DNA from: Marininema halotolerans
Lineage (GTDB): Bacteria; Bacillota; Bacilli; Thermoactinomycetales; DSM-45169
Direction: 5' to 3'
Assembly: GCF_900116235.1 (NCBI RefSeq)
Contig: NZ_FPAA01000001.1
Coordinates: 434,001 to 498,000, forward strand
DNA length: 64,000 nt
Below, piece after piece: positions 9,287 to 17,671 of this stretch (positions are counted from its first letter, which is position 1; every line of letters starts with the position of its first letter). A program made the position numbers and the translations under genes. The notes beneath the pieces were generated by a model. The model made no database searches, was not told the origin of the DNA, and was given only the letters and a program-made list of their open reading frames with translations.

Positions 9287-11026
9287 ATGAAACCACATCA
9301 ACGACCCAACATTCTTATTTTTACGGTGGATCAGGAGCGGTTTCCCCCTGTATATGAAAACGAGGAGATTCGGACATGGCGGACAACCTATTTAAAAACC
9401 CAACAACTTCTTAAACAAAAGGGATTTGAGTTTAAGAACCACTACACAGCAAGCACGGCATGTTGCCCGAGTAGAACTTCCTTGTACACAGGACAATACC
9501 CCTCCCTCCACAATGTCACCCAGACACCAGGTGTTGCAAAAGATCGGTTTGATTCCGATATGTATTGGTTGGACGCCAATACGGTTCCTACAATGGGAGA
9601 TTACTTCCGTCATGCTGGTTATCAAACTCTTTATAAAGGAAAGTGGCATATCTCCCAAGCAGATATCATGGTACCGGGCACCTCACGCCAATCCTTTCTC
9701 AGTTATCAATCAAATGATGGTGTGCCGATCGTCAAAGATGAACAAATCTACTTAGCTGCCAATCGTTTACAGAGTTTTGGATTTTCCGACTGGGTAGGTC
9801 CTGAACCGGTGGGGGATACCCCACATAATTCGGCTTCCTCTGCTGCCCAGGGTGTTAGTGGCCGCGATATTGCCTACCGGTATGAGTTGGTTGAACAGAT
9901 TCGTTCTCTCGAGTCACAATACAAAGCAGCTAACCAGCCTCAAGAGCAGCAACCCTGGCTTCTGGTCGCCTCCTTTTTAAATCCCCATGATATTTCGCTG
10001 TTTGGTCTATATAGTCAGGCGAGTCAACGATTTAACTTTGATGTGCACCCTGCCGTTCCCTTCATCCCCCCCGCTCCCAGTGCATACGAATCCCTATCGA
10101 CGAAGCCCATGGCCCAACACAGCTATCAAAAGCTTTATCCCCTGGCTATTCAGCCAATCCTTGATTTAGTTCATTATCGTCGCCTTTATTATTCCTACCA
10201 ACAAGAAGTGGATCAAGAAATGTATCACGTTTTTCAAACACTAAAAAACTCCATCTTTTATGACAATACGATTGTCATTTTCACCTCAGATCACGGTGAT
10301 CAACTTGGTTCTCACGGAGGCATCTTTCAAAAGTTTTATCAAGCCTATGAGGAATCCATTCATATTCCCCTCATCATTCACTCCCCGACTCTGTTCAATG
10401 GGTATTTTTCCACAGATCAGCTTACTAGCCATGTGGATGTCTTACCCACACTACTGGGATTGGCAGGGATTGATCCGAAGCCGATTGCTGAACAGCTAAA
10501 GCGATCTCACATTGAGGTTCGATCGTTTGTGGGACGTGATTTATCTTCCACTATCATCGACAAGCACGGGGAATCCGCTCAAAATGAACCGATCTATTTC
10601 ATGACCGATGATGATGTGACAAGGGGACCGAATCAAAGGGATATTTTAGGCATCCCTTATTCATCGGTGGTACAACCGAATCATATTGAGACGATTATCA
10701 CCCACCTCGATACAGGCCTGAACGGGCAATCAGAGCGCTGGAAGTATTCTCGTTATTATGATAACCCCCAGTTTTGGAGTCAGCCCGATGAGGAAGATAG
10801 GCGAACCGTCTTCCCCTTCCCTTGGGATAAGGTCTCATGTTATACCACCATCAAAAGGGTTCCCGTACCCGATCAATGGGAGATGTATAACCTCACCCGC
10901 GACCCCTTCGAAATGACGAATCTCGCTTTATCAACAAACCCTACCATGCAAAGGATTCGGCAGACATTGAATCATCTTTTACTGTCTCAACGCAAACAAA
11001 AGCATTTGACTCCCCATACTCATTAA
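9287..11026 (+). CDS. Sulfatase-family hydrolase (alkaline phosphatase superfamily)
   Basis: The 579-residue protein has the features of a formylglycine-type sulfatase. The metal-binding Asp lies in ILIFTVDQ near the N-terminus. The sulfatase motif CCPSRTSLYTG follows, in which the second Cys would be converted to formylglycine. KGKWH and FTSDHGDQLGSHG complete the active site. The start ATG at 9287 follows GGAGGTGAT; an in-frame upstream start lacks this. There is no signal peptide, so the enzyme seems cytoplasmic. Substrate could be a sulfate or phosphate ester and cannot be named. A formylglycine-generating enzyme is not encoded in this window. It is a monocistronic insertion between htrA and rlmH compared with B. 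subtilis. Confidence 0.85.
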   Translation: MKPHQRPNILIFTVDQERFPPVYENEEIRTWRTTYLKTQQLLKQKGFEFKNHYTASTACCPSRTSLYTGQYPSLHNVTQTPGVAKDRFDSDMYWLDANTVPTMGDYFRHAGYQTLYKGKWHISQADIMVPGTSRQSFLSYQSNDGVPIVKDEQIYLAANRLQSFGFSDWVGPEPVGDTPHNSASSAAQGVSGRDIAYRYELVEQIRSLESQYKAANQPQEQQPWLLVASFLNPHDISLFGLYSQASQRFNFDVHPAVPFIPPAPSAYESLSTKPMAQHSYQKLYPLAIQPILDLVHYRRLYYSYQQEVDQEMYHVFQTLKNSIFYDNTIVIFTSDHGDQLGSHGGIFQKFYQAYEESIHIPLIIHSPTLFNGYFSTDQLTSHVDVLPTLLGLAGIDPKPIAEQLKRSHIEVRSFVGRDLSSTIIDKHGESAQNEPIYFMTDDDVTRGPNQRDILGIPYSSVVQPNHIETIITHLDTGLNGQSERWKYSRYYDNPQFWSQPDEEDRRTVFPFPWDKVSCYTTIKRVPVPDQWEMYNLTRDPFEMTNLALSTNPTMQRIRQTLNHLLLSQRKQKHLTPHTH

Positions 11027-11136
11027 GGACCCGTAATAAAGAGCATCCTAAACCCAAATCCACTGAGGGATGAATGGATGCATCCCTTACCGCTTCATGC
11101 TACACTAAAAAGAATGACGAAAATGGAGGACTTATC

Positions 11137-11346
11137 ATGGCAGGTACCCATCAAACTGAACCCCATTCAATTACTTGGTATGCTTGCAATGAGCATATTG
11201 AAGTTGTACTCGATCAACTCGTCGATGAAGCAGAAACCGCTCCTGACCTCTTTCCTTGTGAACCCGAGGAACTAGGAACAGCAACCTGCCACTGGTGTGG
11301 TAGCACGCCCTCCTACCGTCTTTCTGCTCAAACCAATCACGAATAA
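11137..11346 (+). CDS. CxxH/CxxC zinc-binding small protein (YyzF-like)
   Basis: The 69-residue protein carries CNEH and CHWC, a four-ligand set typical of the CxxH/CxxC protein family (B. subtilis YyzF) found next to rlmH. The start is ATG at 11137 behind TGGAGGA; a longer reading from 11074 has no ribosome site. The central region is acidic. It lies 51 bp upstream of rlmH and probably shares its transcript. The molecular function of the family is not known. Confidence 0.8.
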   Translation: MAGTHQTEPHSITWYACNEHIEVVLDQLVDEAETAPDLFPCEPEELGTATCHWCGSTPSYRLSAQTNHE

Positions 11347-11397
11347 TGGCAAAAAACGAGAGCGGGTTGTAAGAACACGCATCGTTGGAGGGATCAG

Positions 11398-11877
11398 ATG
11401 AGAATTCAAATCATCGCCGTCGGCAAAATGAAAGAAAAATATTTACGTATGGGTGTAGAGGATTACATACAACGGATCACCCCCTATGCAAAAGTCGAGG
11501 TAACAGAGATCGCTGAAGAGAAGGGGCAAGAGCCTCTCTCTCCTGCGGAAATCGATCAGATTGTCACCAAAGAGGGGGAGCGTATTTTGCGTGCACTCTC
11601 ATCCGATACCTACACCATCGCACTTGCTATACAAGGCGTTGCCTTCTCCTCCGAAACCTTAGCCAATCATCTGGATCAACTGGCCACTTACGGACGAAGT
11701 AAAGTTGCCTTTATCATTGGGGGTTCCTACGGCTTAACTAAATCCGTACTGCAACGAGCCGATTATACCCTCTCCTTTTCCAAAATGACGTTCCCCCATC
11801 AATTAATGCGCATGTTATTGTTGGAACAGGTCTATCGATCCTTTAAGATCAATCGGGGGGAGACCTATCATAAGTAA
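11398..11877 (+). CDS. rlmH: RlmH, 23S rRNA pseudouridine-1915 N3-methyltransferase
   Basis: This is a SPOUT-class methyltransferase that modifies pseudouridine 1915 in helix 69 of 23S rRNA. Its 159 residues show the family hallmarks: MRIQIIAVGKMKEKY at the start, the SAM-binding trefoil-knot segment FIIGGSYGL, and the C-terminal MTFPHQLMRMLLLEQVYR. Its start follows GGAGGGATCAG. The gene is conserved near the origin in Bacillales. Confidence 0.97.
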   Translation: MRIQIIAVGKMKEKYLRMGVEDYIQRITPYAKVEVTEIAEEKGQEPLSPAEIDQIVTKEGERILRALSSDTYTIALAIQGVAFSSETLANHLDQLATYGRSKVAFIIGGSYGLTKSVLQRADYTLSFSKMTFPHQLMRMLLLEQVYRSFKINRGETYHK

Positions 11878-11901
11878 GGCCCCCTATTCAAACGTAATGA
11901 T

Positions 11902-11939
11902 AAAGAGGAACTTACCCGTCATGGATAAGTTCCTCTTTT
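11902..11939 (+). terminator. Terminator downstream of rlmH
   Basis: The stem AAAGAGGAACTTA/TAAGTTCCTCTTT has an 11-base loop and short A and T tracts, placed 25 bp after the rlmH stop. Confidence 0.8.
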
Positions 11940-12032
11940 ATATGGAACCCCCTATCCAATTTTTAAGCCCAACCACCCAAGTTGAATGACCTCATCTTCA
12001 CCCTGTACTAGTATTCATTTCATTTAATTAGA

Positions 12033-12061
12033 CACCCCAAAAAATAGGCGCTCATACAATA
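12033..12061 (+). promoter_or_regulatory. Candidate sigma-K promoter of the propeller/HYR protein gene
   Basis: CACC at 12033-12036 and CATACAATA at 12053-12061 are separated by 16 bases. This fits the sigma-K pattern (mACm, 15-16 bases, CATAnnnTA). The start codon lies 33 bases after the -10 element. The same -10 also matches the sigma-E form CATACAAT, but no sigma-E -35 is at the right distance. Late mother-cell expression is inferred. Confidence 0.5.
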
Positions 12062-12093
12062 CCCAGAATGATTGACTAGGAGGGAGAAATTAA

Positions 12094-13683
12094 ATGGTCT
12101 GTCCTGCCTATACAAGCACGCTCATCTTAGATACGGGTGAGACAAATTCGCAATTCCTCACAAATGGGGATTTTAATCATAATGGCTTCATCGACCTTGC
12201 GGTTTCAAATCAGGGTGCCGTCCCCAACGGCGTACCCTCCTCCATCTCCGTCTTTTACCGAGATGAAAATGGCTTTACGGTTCCACCCACGCAACTAACG
12301 GTTCCCACCAATAAGATTGCCCAAGGGATTACCAGTGGGGATTTTAATCACGATACCTACATCGACCTTGCTCTTGCTACTGTTGACGCAATCACGGGTA
12401 ATGATGAGATCTCCATCTATCTTAATCAAGCCGGGCAAGGATTTACGCTTCTCAATACCTTTAGTACAGGGGGAATCGGGTTAACTTCCCCATCACGTTT
12501 GGGGCCTCGAATTGTAGCTGCGGATTTTAATGGAGATGGGAACCTTGATCTTGCAATCACCCATAGTGTCTCCAATAACTTTTCGGTCTTTTTGGGGCAA
12601 GGAAATGGAACCTTTGTAGCAGCAACGGGTTCACCCTATTCCGTTCCGGTAAACAATCCCGTACCGATTATCGCAGCGGACATCGATGGCGATGGTCTCC
12701 CTGAAGTGGTGCTTGCATCGGAAACCGACTCCGTGGTAACGGATGGAGCGATCTCCATTTTTAAATATACCAATGGATCCTTTACCCAGCTCTCTTTATT
12801 CAGCACCCTCGGCTTTACTCCCCTCTCTTTAGCATCTGGAGACTTTAACCTGGATGGCAATATGGATTTGGCAGTGACGAATATTAATAGCGGAAACGTT
12901 GTCATTTTTTTAGGTGGGGGAAATGGAACGTTTTCTAATTCCAGTATCATCCCCATTAGTAATGTGCAATTTGTCACGACCACGGATGTCAACTGCGATG
13001 GAATCATCGACCTTGCACTCTCTGTTGAAGGAACACCCAATTTATTTCTTCTGGGTAATGGTGACGGAACCTTTACCCAATCCGATATCGCCCTGGACGA
13101 TACCGGCTCGCTTGAGATCATTAGCGCCGATTTTAATAATGATGGTCGCCAGGATGTTGCGGTTCCCAACAAGGACGAGGGAACGGTTACCATCAACTTT
13201 AATAACTGTGTGGCTTTCACTTCCTGCCCTGATTTGCTCGTCGATAATGACACAGGCAAATGCGGTGCAACGGTAGATTTCTCTGTTGTCACCCAGTGTC
13301 CAGGATTGAGCATTTCCTACTTTCCCCCTAGTGGCTCTTTTTTTCCAGTGGGAACCACATCCGTCACTGCCATAGCCGTAGGGTTACAAAACAATGTTGA
13401 ATCTTGTACCTTTACCGTCACGGTCAAGGATACCGAGGCCCCTGTTATTTCCGGTCTAAAGGATATTGATGTGGAAACCGTAAACCCCGCTGGGACCATT
13501 GTTACTTATCCGGCACCAACCGTTACAGATAACTGCCCCAACCCGACAGTTATCTGTCGTCCTCCTTCTGGTTCCTTCTTTCCACTAGGAATCACCACCG
13601 TCATTTGCACCGCGACGGATTCATCCGGCAATACGGCCACGGGTTCCTTCCAGGTGGATGTCAACCAGATGGAAGAGGAGTAA
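12094..13683 (+). CDS. FG-GAP/VCBS beta-propeller protein with two HYR domains
   Basis: The 529-residue protein has seven FG-GAP/VCBS-type repeats, each with a calcium-loop-like core such as DFNGDGNLDLA, over roughly residues 20-370. These form a complete seven-bladed propeller. Two HYR (immunoglobulin-like) domains follow (about residues 372-447 and 448-526), the second containing DNCPNPTVICRPPSG. There is no signal peptide, transmembrane segment, LPXTG or S-layer domain, although such proteins are usually extracellular. The ATG at 12094 has a good AGGAGGGAG site. A sigma-K-like promoter upstream suggests synthesis in the mother cell and assembly on the spore surface, which would remove the need for a signal peptide. 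That role is inference. Confidence 0.8.
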   Translation: MVCPAYTSTLILDTGETNSQFLTNGDFNHNGFIDLAVSNQGAVPNGVPSSISVFYRDENGFTVPPTQLTVPTNKIAQGITSGDFNHDTYIDLALATVDAITGNDEISIYLNQAGQGFTLLNTFSTGGIGLTSPSRLGPRIVAADFNGDGNLDLAITHSVSNNFSVFLGQGNGTFVAATGSPYSVPVNNPVPIIAADIDGDGLPEVVLASETDSVVTDGAISIFKYTNGSFTQLSLFSTLGFTPLSLASGDFNLDGNMDLAVTNINSGNVVIFLGGGNGTFSNSSIIPISNVQFVTTTDVNCDGIIDLALSVEGTPNLFLLGNGDGTFTQSDIALDDTGSLEIISADFNNDGRQDVAVPNKDEGTVTINFNNCVAFTSCPDLLVDNDTGKCGATVDFSVVTQCPGLSISYFPPSGSFFPVGTTSVTAIAVGLQNNVESCTFTVTVKDTEAPVISGLKDIDVETVNPAGTIVTYPAPTVTDNCPNPTVICRPPSGSFFPLGITTVICTATDSSGNTATGSFQVDVNQMEEE

Positions 13684-13841
13684 TACCCTCTGTGATGCTA
13701 TAAATGGGCAGTATGCCCAAATAACTATACGGATATATGATGTTAAATAAGAAGATTCGCCTGTTTTGAAGCAACGAACCGTCTGTTTTATCCATTCAGT
13801 AGACTACAATTCCTTAGCAGATATTTCTACAGATGATCCAA

Positions 13842-13893
13842 ACGAAAAGGGTTGGTAAGGATGGGAGTAGACCCTTTCCTTTACCAACCCTTT
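13842..13893 (-). terminator. Terminator of purA
   Basis: On the minus strand a stem of about 14 bp with one bulge (plus-strand arms AAAGGGTTGGTAAGG and CCTTTACCAACCCTTT) is followed by TTTTCGTT. It lies directly after the purA stop. Confidence 0.7.
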
Positions 13894-13896
13894 GTG

Positions 13897-15183
13897 TTAA
13901 GCGTATGCTGGACGAACTTGAATCGTTTGCTCCCGGCCAGGCCCCACCGAGAATATCGTAAGGGGAATCCCTGTGAGGTGGGTAATTCGTTCGATATAGT
14001 GTTGCGCCGCTAACGGGAGATCAGAGAGATTTCGAACCCCGGTAATATCTTCTTGCCAACCCGGTAATTCCTCAAACACCGGTTCACACTCCGCCAATAC
14101 ATCCAGGTTTGCCGGATAGTTTTCCATCACGCGTCCGCGATAACGATAAGCCGTACAGATTTTCACCGTCTCCAGTCCCGTTAACACATCAATCGAGTTG
14201 AGGGAGAGTCCTGTGATTCCACTCACTCGACGGGCATGACGAACGACCACACTGTCAAACCAACCAACACGACGAGGGCGACCTGTCGTTGTCCCATACT
14301 CACGACCAATTTCCCGGATTTTCTCACCCACTTCATCGTGCAATTCCGTTGGGAAAGGACCATCACCTACACGTGTCGTATACGCCTTTGCTACCCCAAT
14401 CACTTGATGAATCTTTGTTGGACCAACTCCTGAGCCAATACAGACCCCACCAGCTACTGGGTTGGAGGAAGTAACAAAGGGGTAGGTTCCCTGATCAATA
14501 TCCAGCATGACCCCCTGAGCTCCTTCGAAAAGAACCCGATGCCCCTGATCGATTGCATCATTGAGCACAACCGAAGTATCCGTGACATAGGGGCGCAACT
14601 GATCCGCCACAGCGACATAGGGCTCATAGATCTCCTCAAAGGTGAAACCCTCAGCATCATATAATTTTTCCAAGACCCGATTCTTCTCTTCAATGTTCTT
14701 CTTTAGTTTTTTTGCGAAAAGGTCCCGGTCCAATAGATCCGAAACGCGGATGCCCGTCCGAGCCGCTTTATCCATATATGCAGGGCCGATTCCTTTCCCT
14801 GTGGTTCCAATCTTGGATGCGCCTTTACGATTCTCCTCCGCCTTATCTAAGCGGATATGATACGGCATAATGACATGGGCACGATCTGAAATGCGAAGAT
14901 TTTGTGTGGAAAATCCATGGGTACGAAGGTACTCCAGTTCCTCCACCATGGCTTGGGGATGAAGCACCATCCCATTTCCTAGAACACACACCTTTTCAGG
15001 ATAAAAAATCCCCGAAGGAATCAGGTGCAATTTATATCGCTTCCCACCAAACTCAATGGTATGCCCTGCGTTATTCCCCCCTTGGTAGCGGGAAACCATC
15101 TCTGCTTTTTCAGCTAAGTAATCCGTAATTTTTCCTTTACCCTCATCGCCCCACTGGGTTCCGACGACGACGACTGTCGACAT
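13897..15183 (-). CDS. purA: Adenylosuccinate synthetase
   Basis: PurA joins IMP and aspartate with GTP, the first step from IMP to AMP. The 428-residue sequence begins [21 protein letters not shown], containing the GTP-binding P-loop-like GDEGKGK. It has QGGNNAGHT, the active-site [11 protein letters not shown] and the C-terminal [10 protein letters not shown]. The ribosome site is GGAGGA. It is the only gene on its strand in this stretch, with its own promoter, PurR operator and terminator. Confidence 0.98.
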   Translation of the reverse strand: MSTVVVVGTQWGDEGKGKITDYLAEKAEMVSRYQGGNNAGHTIEFGGKRYKLHLIPSGIFYPEKVCVLGNGMVLHPQAMVEELEYLRTHGFSTQNLRISDRAHVIMPYHIRLDKAEENRKGASKIGTTGKGIGPAYMDKAARTGIRVSDLLDRDLFAKKLKKNIEEKNRVLEKLYDAEGFTFEEIYEPYVAVADQLRPYVTDTSVVLNDAIDQGHRVLFEGAQGVMLDIDQGTYPFVTSSNPVAGGVCIGSGVGPTKIHQVIGVAKAYTTRVGDGPFPTELHDEVGEKIREIGREYGTTTGRPRRVGWFDSVVVRHARRVSGITGLSLNSIDVLTGLETVKICTAYRYRGRVMENYPANLDVLAECEPVFEELPGWQEDITGVRNLSDLPLAAQHYIERITHLTGIPLTIFSVGPGREQTIQVRPAYA

Positions 15184-15230
15184 ACTACATTCCTCCTTTT
15201 AAGAGGTGTCACGAAATTTTATCCTTTTAC

Positions 15231-15259
15231 AGTCTATCGAGGAAAAGAAGGGATGTCAA
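15231..15259 (-). promoter_or_regulatory. purA promoter (sigma-A type)
   Basis: On the minus strand, TTGACA (15254-15259) and TAGACT (15231-15236) are separated by 17 bases, about 48 bp before the purA start. The -35 is perfect and the -10 matches 4 of 6. Confidence 0.7.
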
Positions 15260-15263
15260 CGAT

Positions 15264-15307
15264 AAACACGAACAATTATATCCTATTAATATTTTATGTT
15301 CGTGTTT
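15264..15307. promoter_or_regulatory. PurR operator: inverted pair of PurBoxes
   Basis: AAACACGAACAAT at 15264-15276 and, in inverted orientation, TATGTTCGTGTTT at 15295-15307 form an inverted repeat with an 18-base gap just upstream of the purA -35. Each contains the CGAAC core of the B. subtilis PurBox. Paired inverted boxes at this distance upstream of the -35 are the known architecture for PurR repression relieved by PRPP. Confidence 0.75.
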
Positions 15308-15739
15308 TATCTATCATTTCTGGTCATACCAACACCCTAAATCTCATATGGTCACATCTATAGTGCCAAACGTGTACCAACACTTTTATTCCTGGTAGTG
15401 GGAACATTGACTAGATTCCATCTTCTTGATATTATCGTAACTAATGACATACTTGTTTGACCAAAGGAGGAGCCTGTCGCAACGGGTTCCTTCTGTCTTT
15501 TTTATTAACTAAAACGGCTATCCCCATATGTATTGTATCCATAGTTGGCTATCAAGAAATCGCCTCGGTGCACAAGAGCCTTGCCATTGACGAAGAGAAT
15601 AAAACACTATCCGCTTCGGACACGTCTCCTCTCTGTTACTATGTCCAGATTTATCAACACGCCTGGACTATACTTGATAATATCATGAGTTTGACAAATT
15701 AATTTTTTAATAATATCATCTAAATTTCGGGGTGATGAC
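15308..15739. other. Intergenic region between purA and the SulP gene
   Basis: I see no convincing gene in these 430 bases. An open frame at 15457-15702 lacks protein-like composition. The stretch contains an orphan terminator-like hairpin at 15469-15503, then AT-rich sequence leading to the SulP ribosome site GGGGTGATGAC. Confidence 0.6.
15469..15503 (+). terminator. Orphan terminator-like hairpin
   Basis: GGAGCCTGT pairs with ACGGGTTCC through a four-base loop (two G-U pairs), followed by TTCTGTCTTTTTT. No gene on the plus strand lies directly upstream, so it may end an unrecognised short transcript or be a relic. Confidence 0.5.
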
Positions 15740-17431
15740 ATGAAAAACTTGCCACTAGATCGGACATCCTTACAGAGGGATATTTTAGCAGGTATTACCG
15801 CTGCTATTGTAGCGCTACCTTTAGCTTTAGCTTTTGGTGTCTCTTCTGGCTTAGGGGCACAAGCTGGTTTATATGGAGCCATTGCACTTGGTTTTTTTGG
15901 TTCGATGTTAGGTGGTACCCGAACCCAAATTAGTGGACCCACAGGTCCAATGACGGTTGTCAGCGCTACAATAATTGCTTCTTTTTCAGATAACACGGGC
16001 ACTATTGTTTCAATTTTTTTACTAGCAGGGCTATTCCAATTGTTATTTGGTATTATGGGGGTTGGCAAATATGTTAAATTCATTCCATATTCAGTGATAT
16101 CTGGCTTTATGAGTGGAATTGGCGTGATTATCATTTTGCTGCAGTTGTACCCATTAATAGGTCTTCCTACTTCGTCCAAAGCCTTAGAGGTGATTTTACA
16201 ATTCCCACAAGCTCTATCCAAGTTGAATATACAAGCTCTTAGCCTAGCAAGCATCACGATTGCAGTCATCTACTTATTTCCAAAAGTAACGAAGCAAATT
16301 CCATCTACCTTAGTTGCTTTGCTGACAGGCACATTAATTAGTGTAATCTTTGAGATGAAAGTTCCTCTGATCGGAGAAATACCTCAAGGGTTACCTGACA
16401 TGCACCCCCCCTCTTTTTCACCAGAGTTATTCAACCTCATTCTTTTACCTTCGTTAACTCTTGCCGCATTAGGATCTCTGGATTCACTGTTAACATCCTT
16501 AGTTGCAGATAAATTGACAGGGGAAAGGCATCAGAGTAATCGAGAGCTGGTTGGACAAGGAATAGGAAACAGTGTTAGTGCGTTAATAGGCGGGATCCCA
16601 GGGGCTGGGGCGACCATGCGGACCGTAGTCAATATCCAAGCGGGTGGCACCTCTCGTTTATCCGGTATCATTCACTCTTTAACGTTGCTTATTATTTTAT
16701 TGGCGCTTGGTTCTTATGCCAGTCTCATACCAATGCCTGTCCTGGCCGGGATTCTTATTACAGTAGGTATTAACATCATTGATTACCGCGGATTTAAAGA
16801 TTTCCGACATATCCCTCGTTCAGATGTAATGGTCACTTTGACGGTACTTGTTCTTACAGTCTTTGTTGACCTTTTACAAGCGGTTGCAATCGGCATGGTA
16901 TTGGCCTCTATTTTATTCGTCAAGAGGATGGGTGACCTTATTGCTAACTATACACAGGCCAATCAATTCTCCATTCCATGGGGAAAGGGAGGAAATATTC
17001 TAGTTAAACGTTTTGTCGGACCATTTTTCTTTGGTTTCTCTAGCCGATTTGAAGAAATGATTGCAAGGGTAAAGATTATGGAAGGAAAAAAACTGCAGGC
17101 CGTTATTTTCGATATGAGTAAAGTTAATTATATGGATCAATCTGGACTTTATACCCTTGAGGAAACCTTAGCGAAATTAAACAAGCATAAGGTCCCACTA
17201 ATGATCATACTTCCCGATGGCCCCGTCAGCGATTTAATAAAAAAAATAAAACCAAGTGATCCTTCACCCTTTTATTTTGTAACATCCTTTGAAGAGGCAA
17301 TTGATTTGTTACGGGAAAAAGATGAATCCAGCGACCATTTACTTTTCTCATCCTTGAATAACTATAAAACGAATGATATTCCTGATAAATATCGATCTTC
17401 TCTTATAAAAATAAAAAATTCTCTACAGTAA
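15740..17431 (+). CDS. SulP-family anion transporter with STAS domain
   Basis: The 563-residue integral membrane protein has the SulP layout: about 10-12 hydrophobic segments over residues 15-400, and a cytoplasmic STAS domain at about 425-520 (DMSKVNYMDQSGLYTLEE). The membrane motif GGTRTQISGPTGPM, near residue 57, is typical of the family. SulP proteins carry sulfate or bicarbonate, usually with Na+ or H+; the substrate cannot be settled from sequence. The gene has its own upstream region and downstream terminator. It is unlike its neighbours in having many unbroken T/A-rich codons, which may indicate acquisition. Confidence 0.9.
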   Translation: MKNLPLDRTSLQRDILAGITAAIVALPLALAFGVSSGLGAQAGLYGAIALGFFGSMLGGTRTQISGPTGPMTVVSATIIASFSDNTGTIVSIFLLAGLFQLLFGIMGVGKYVKFIPYSVISGFMSGIGVIIILLQLYPLIGLPTSSKALEVILQFPQALSKLNIQALSLASITIAVIYLFPKVTKQIPSTLVALLTGTLISVIFEMKVPLIGEIPQGLPDMHPPSFSPELFNLILLPSLTLAALGSLDSLLTSLVADKLTGERHQSNRELVGQGIGNSVSALIGGIPGAGATMRTVVNIQAGGTSRLSGIIHSLTLLIILLALGSYASLIPMPVLAGILITVGINIIDYRGFKDFRHIPRSDVMVTLTVLVLTVFVDLLQAVAIGMVLASILFVKRMGDLIANYTQANQFSIPWGKGGNILVKRFVGPFFFGFSSRFEEMIARVKIMEGKKLQAVIFDMSKVNYMDQSGLYTLEETLAKLNKHKVPLMIILPDGPVSDLIKKIKPSDPSPFYFVTSFEEAIDLLREKDESSDHLLFSSLNNYKTNDIPDKYRSSLIKIKNSLQ

Positions 17432-17616
17432 TTACGATTTAAGCGACGAGCAGGGGCAACATTTCTTTAGGAAGCAATCTCGAAGAATGATTCTTGTCCC
17501 TCAAACGCTCGACTTCCGTCTAAGTCAATGTCAAAGTCCTCTTTTCCTACTGACACACCGCCTACTTACTTCCGAAAAAGCAGATCACGATTGAGTTCTG
17601 GCTTGATTCGACAAAA
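17432..17616. other. Intergenic stretch with a possible degraded coding remnant
   Basis: On the minus strand, short overlapping frames read like the end of a real protein (for example VERLRDKNHSSRLLPKEM, about 17460-17515) but are bounded by stops. This could be the tail of a decayed transposase or another gene. No terminal inverted repeats were found. Confidence 0.25.
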
Positions 17617-17667
17617 AATAAACCCGTCTGTTTTATCATCGTTATTGATAAAACAGACGGGTTTATT
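17617..17667. terminator. Bidirectional terminator between the SulP gene and dnaB
   Basis: A perfect 22-bp inverted repeat (arms 17617-17638 and 17646-17667, core AACCCGTCTG) has a 7-base loop, with A-rich and T-rich flanks. It serves both converging genes. Confidence 0.9.
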
Positions 17668-17671
17668 GTCA

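Noticed and set aside
12636-13313. 225-codon minus-strand frame inside the propeller gene
   Set aside because: It is antisense to a gene with clear repeats, and its Pro/Ser/Leu-rich composition is that of a mirror frame.
15457-15702. Plus-strand open frame of 81 codons between purA and the SulP gene
   Set aside because: It contains a terminator hairpin and has no domain or convincing composition.
15607-16269. 220-codon minus-strand frame over the SulP gene start
   Set aside because: It is antisense to conserved transporter sequence and has no family features.
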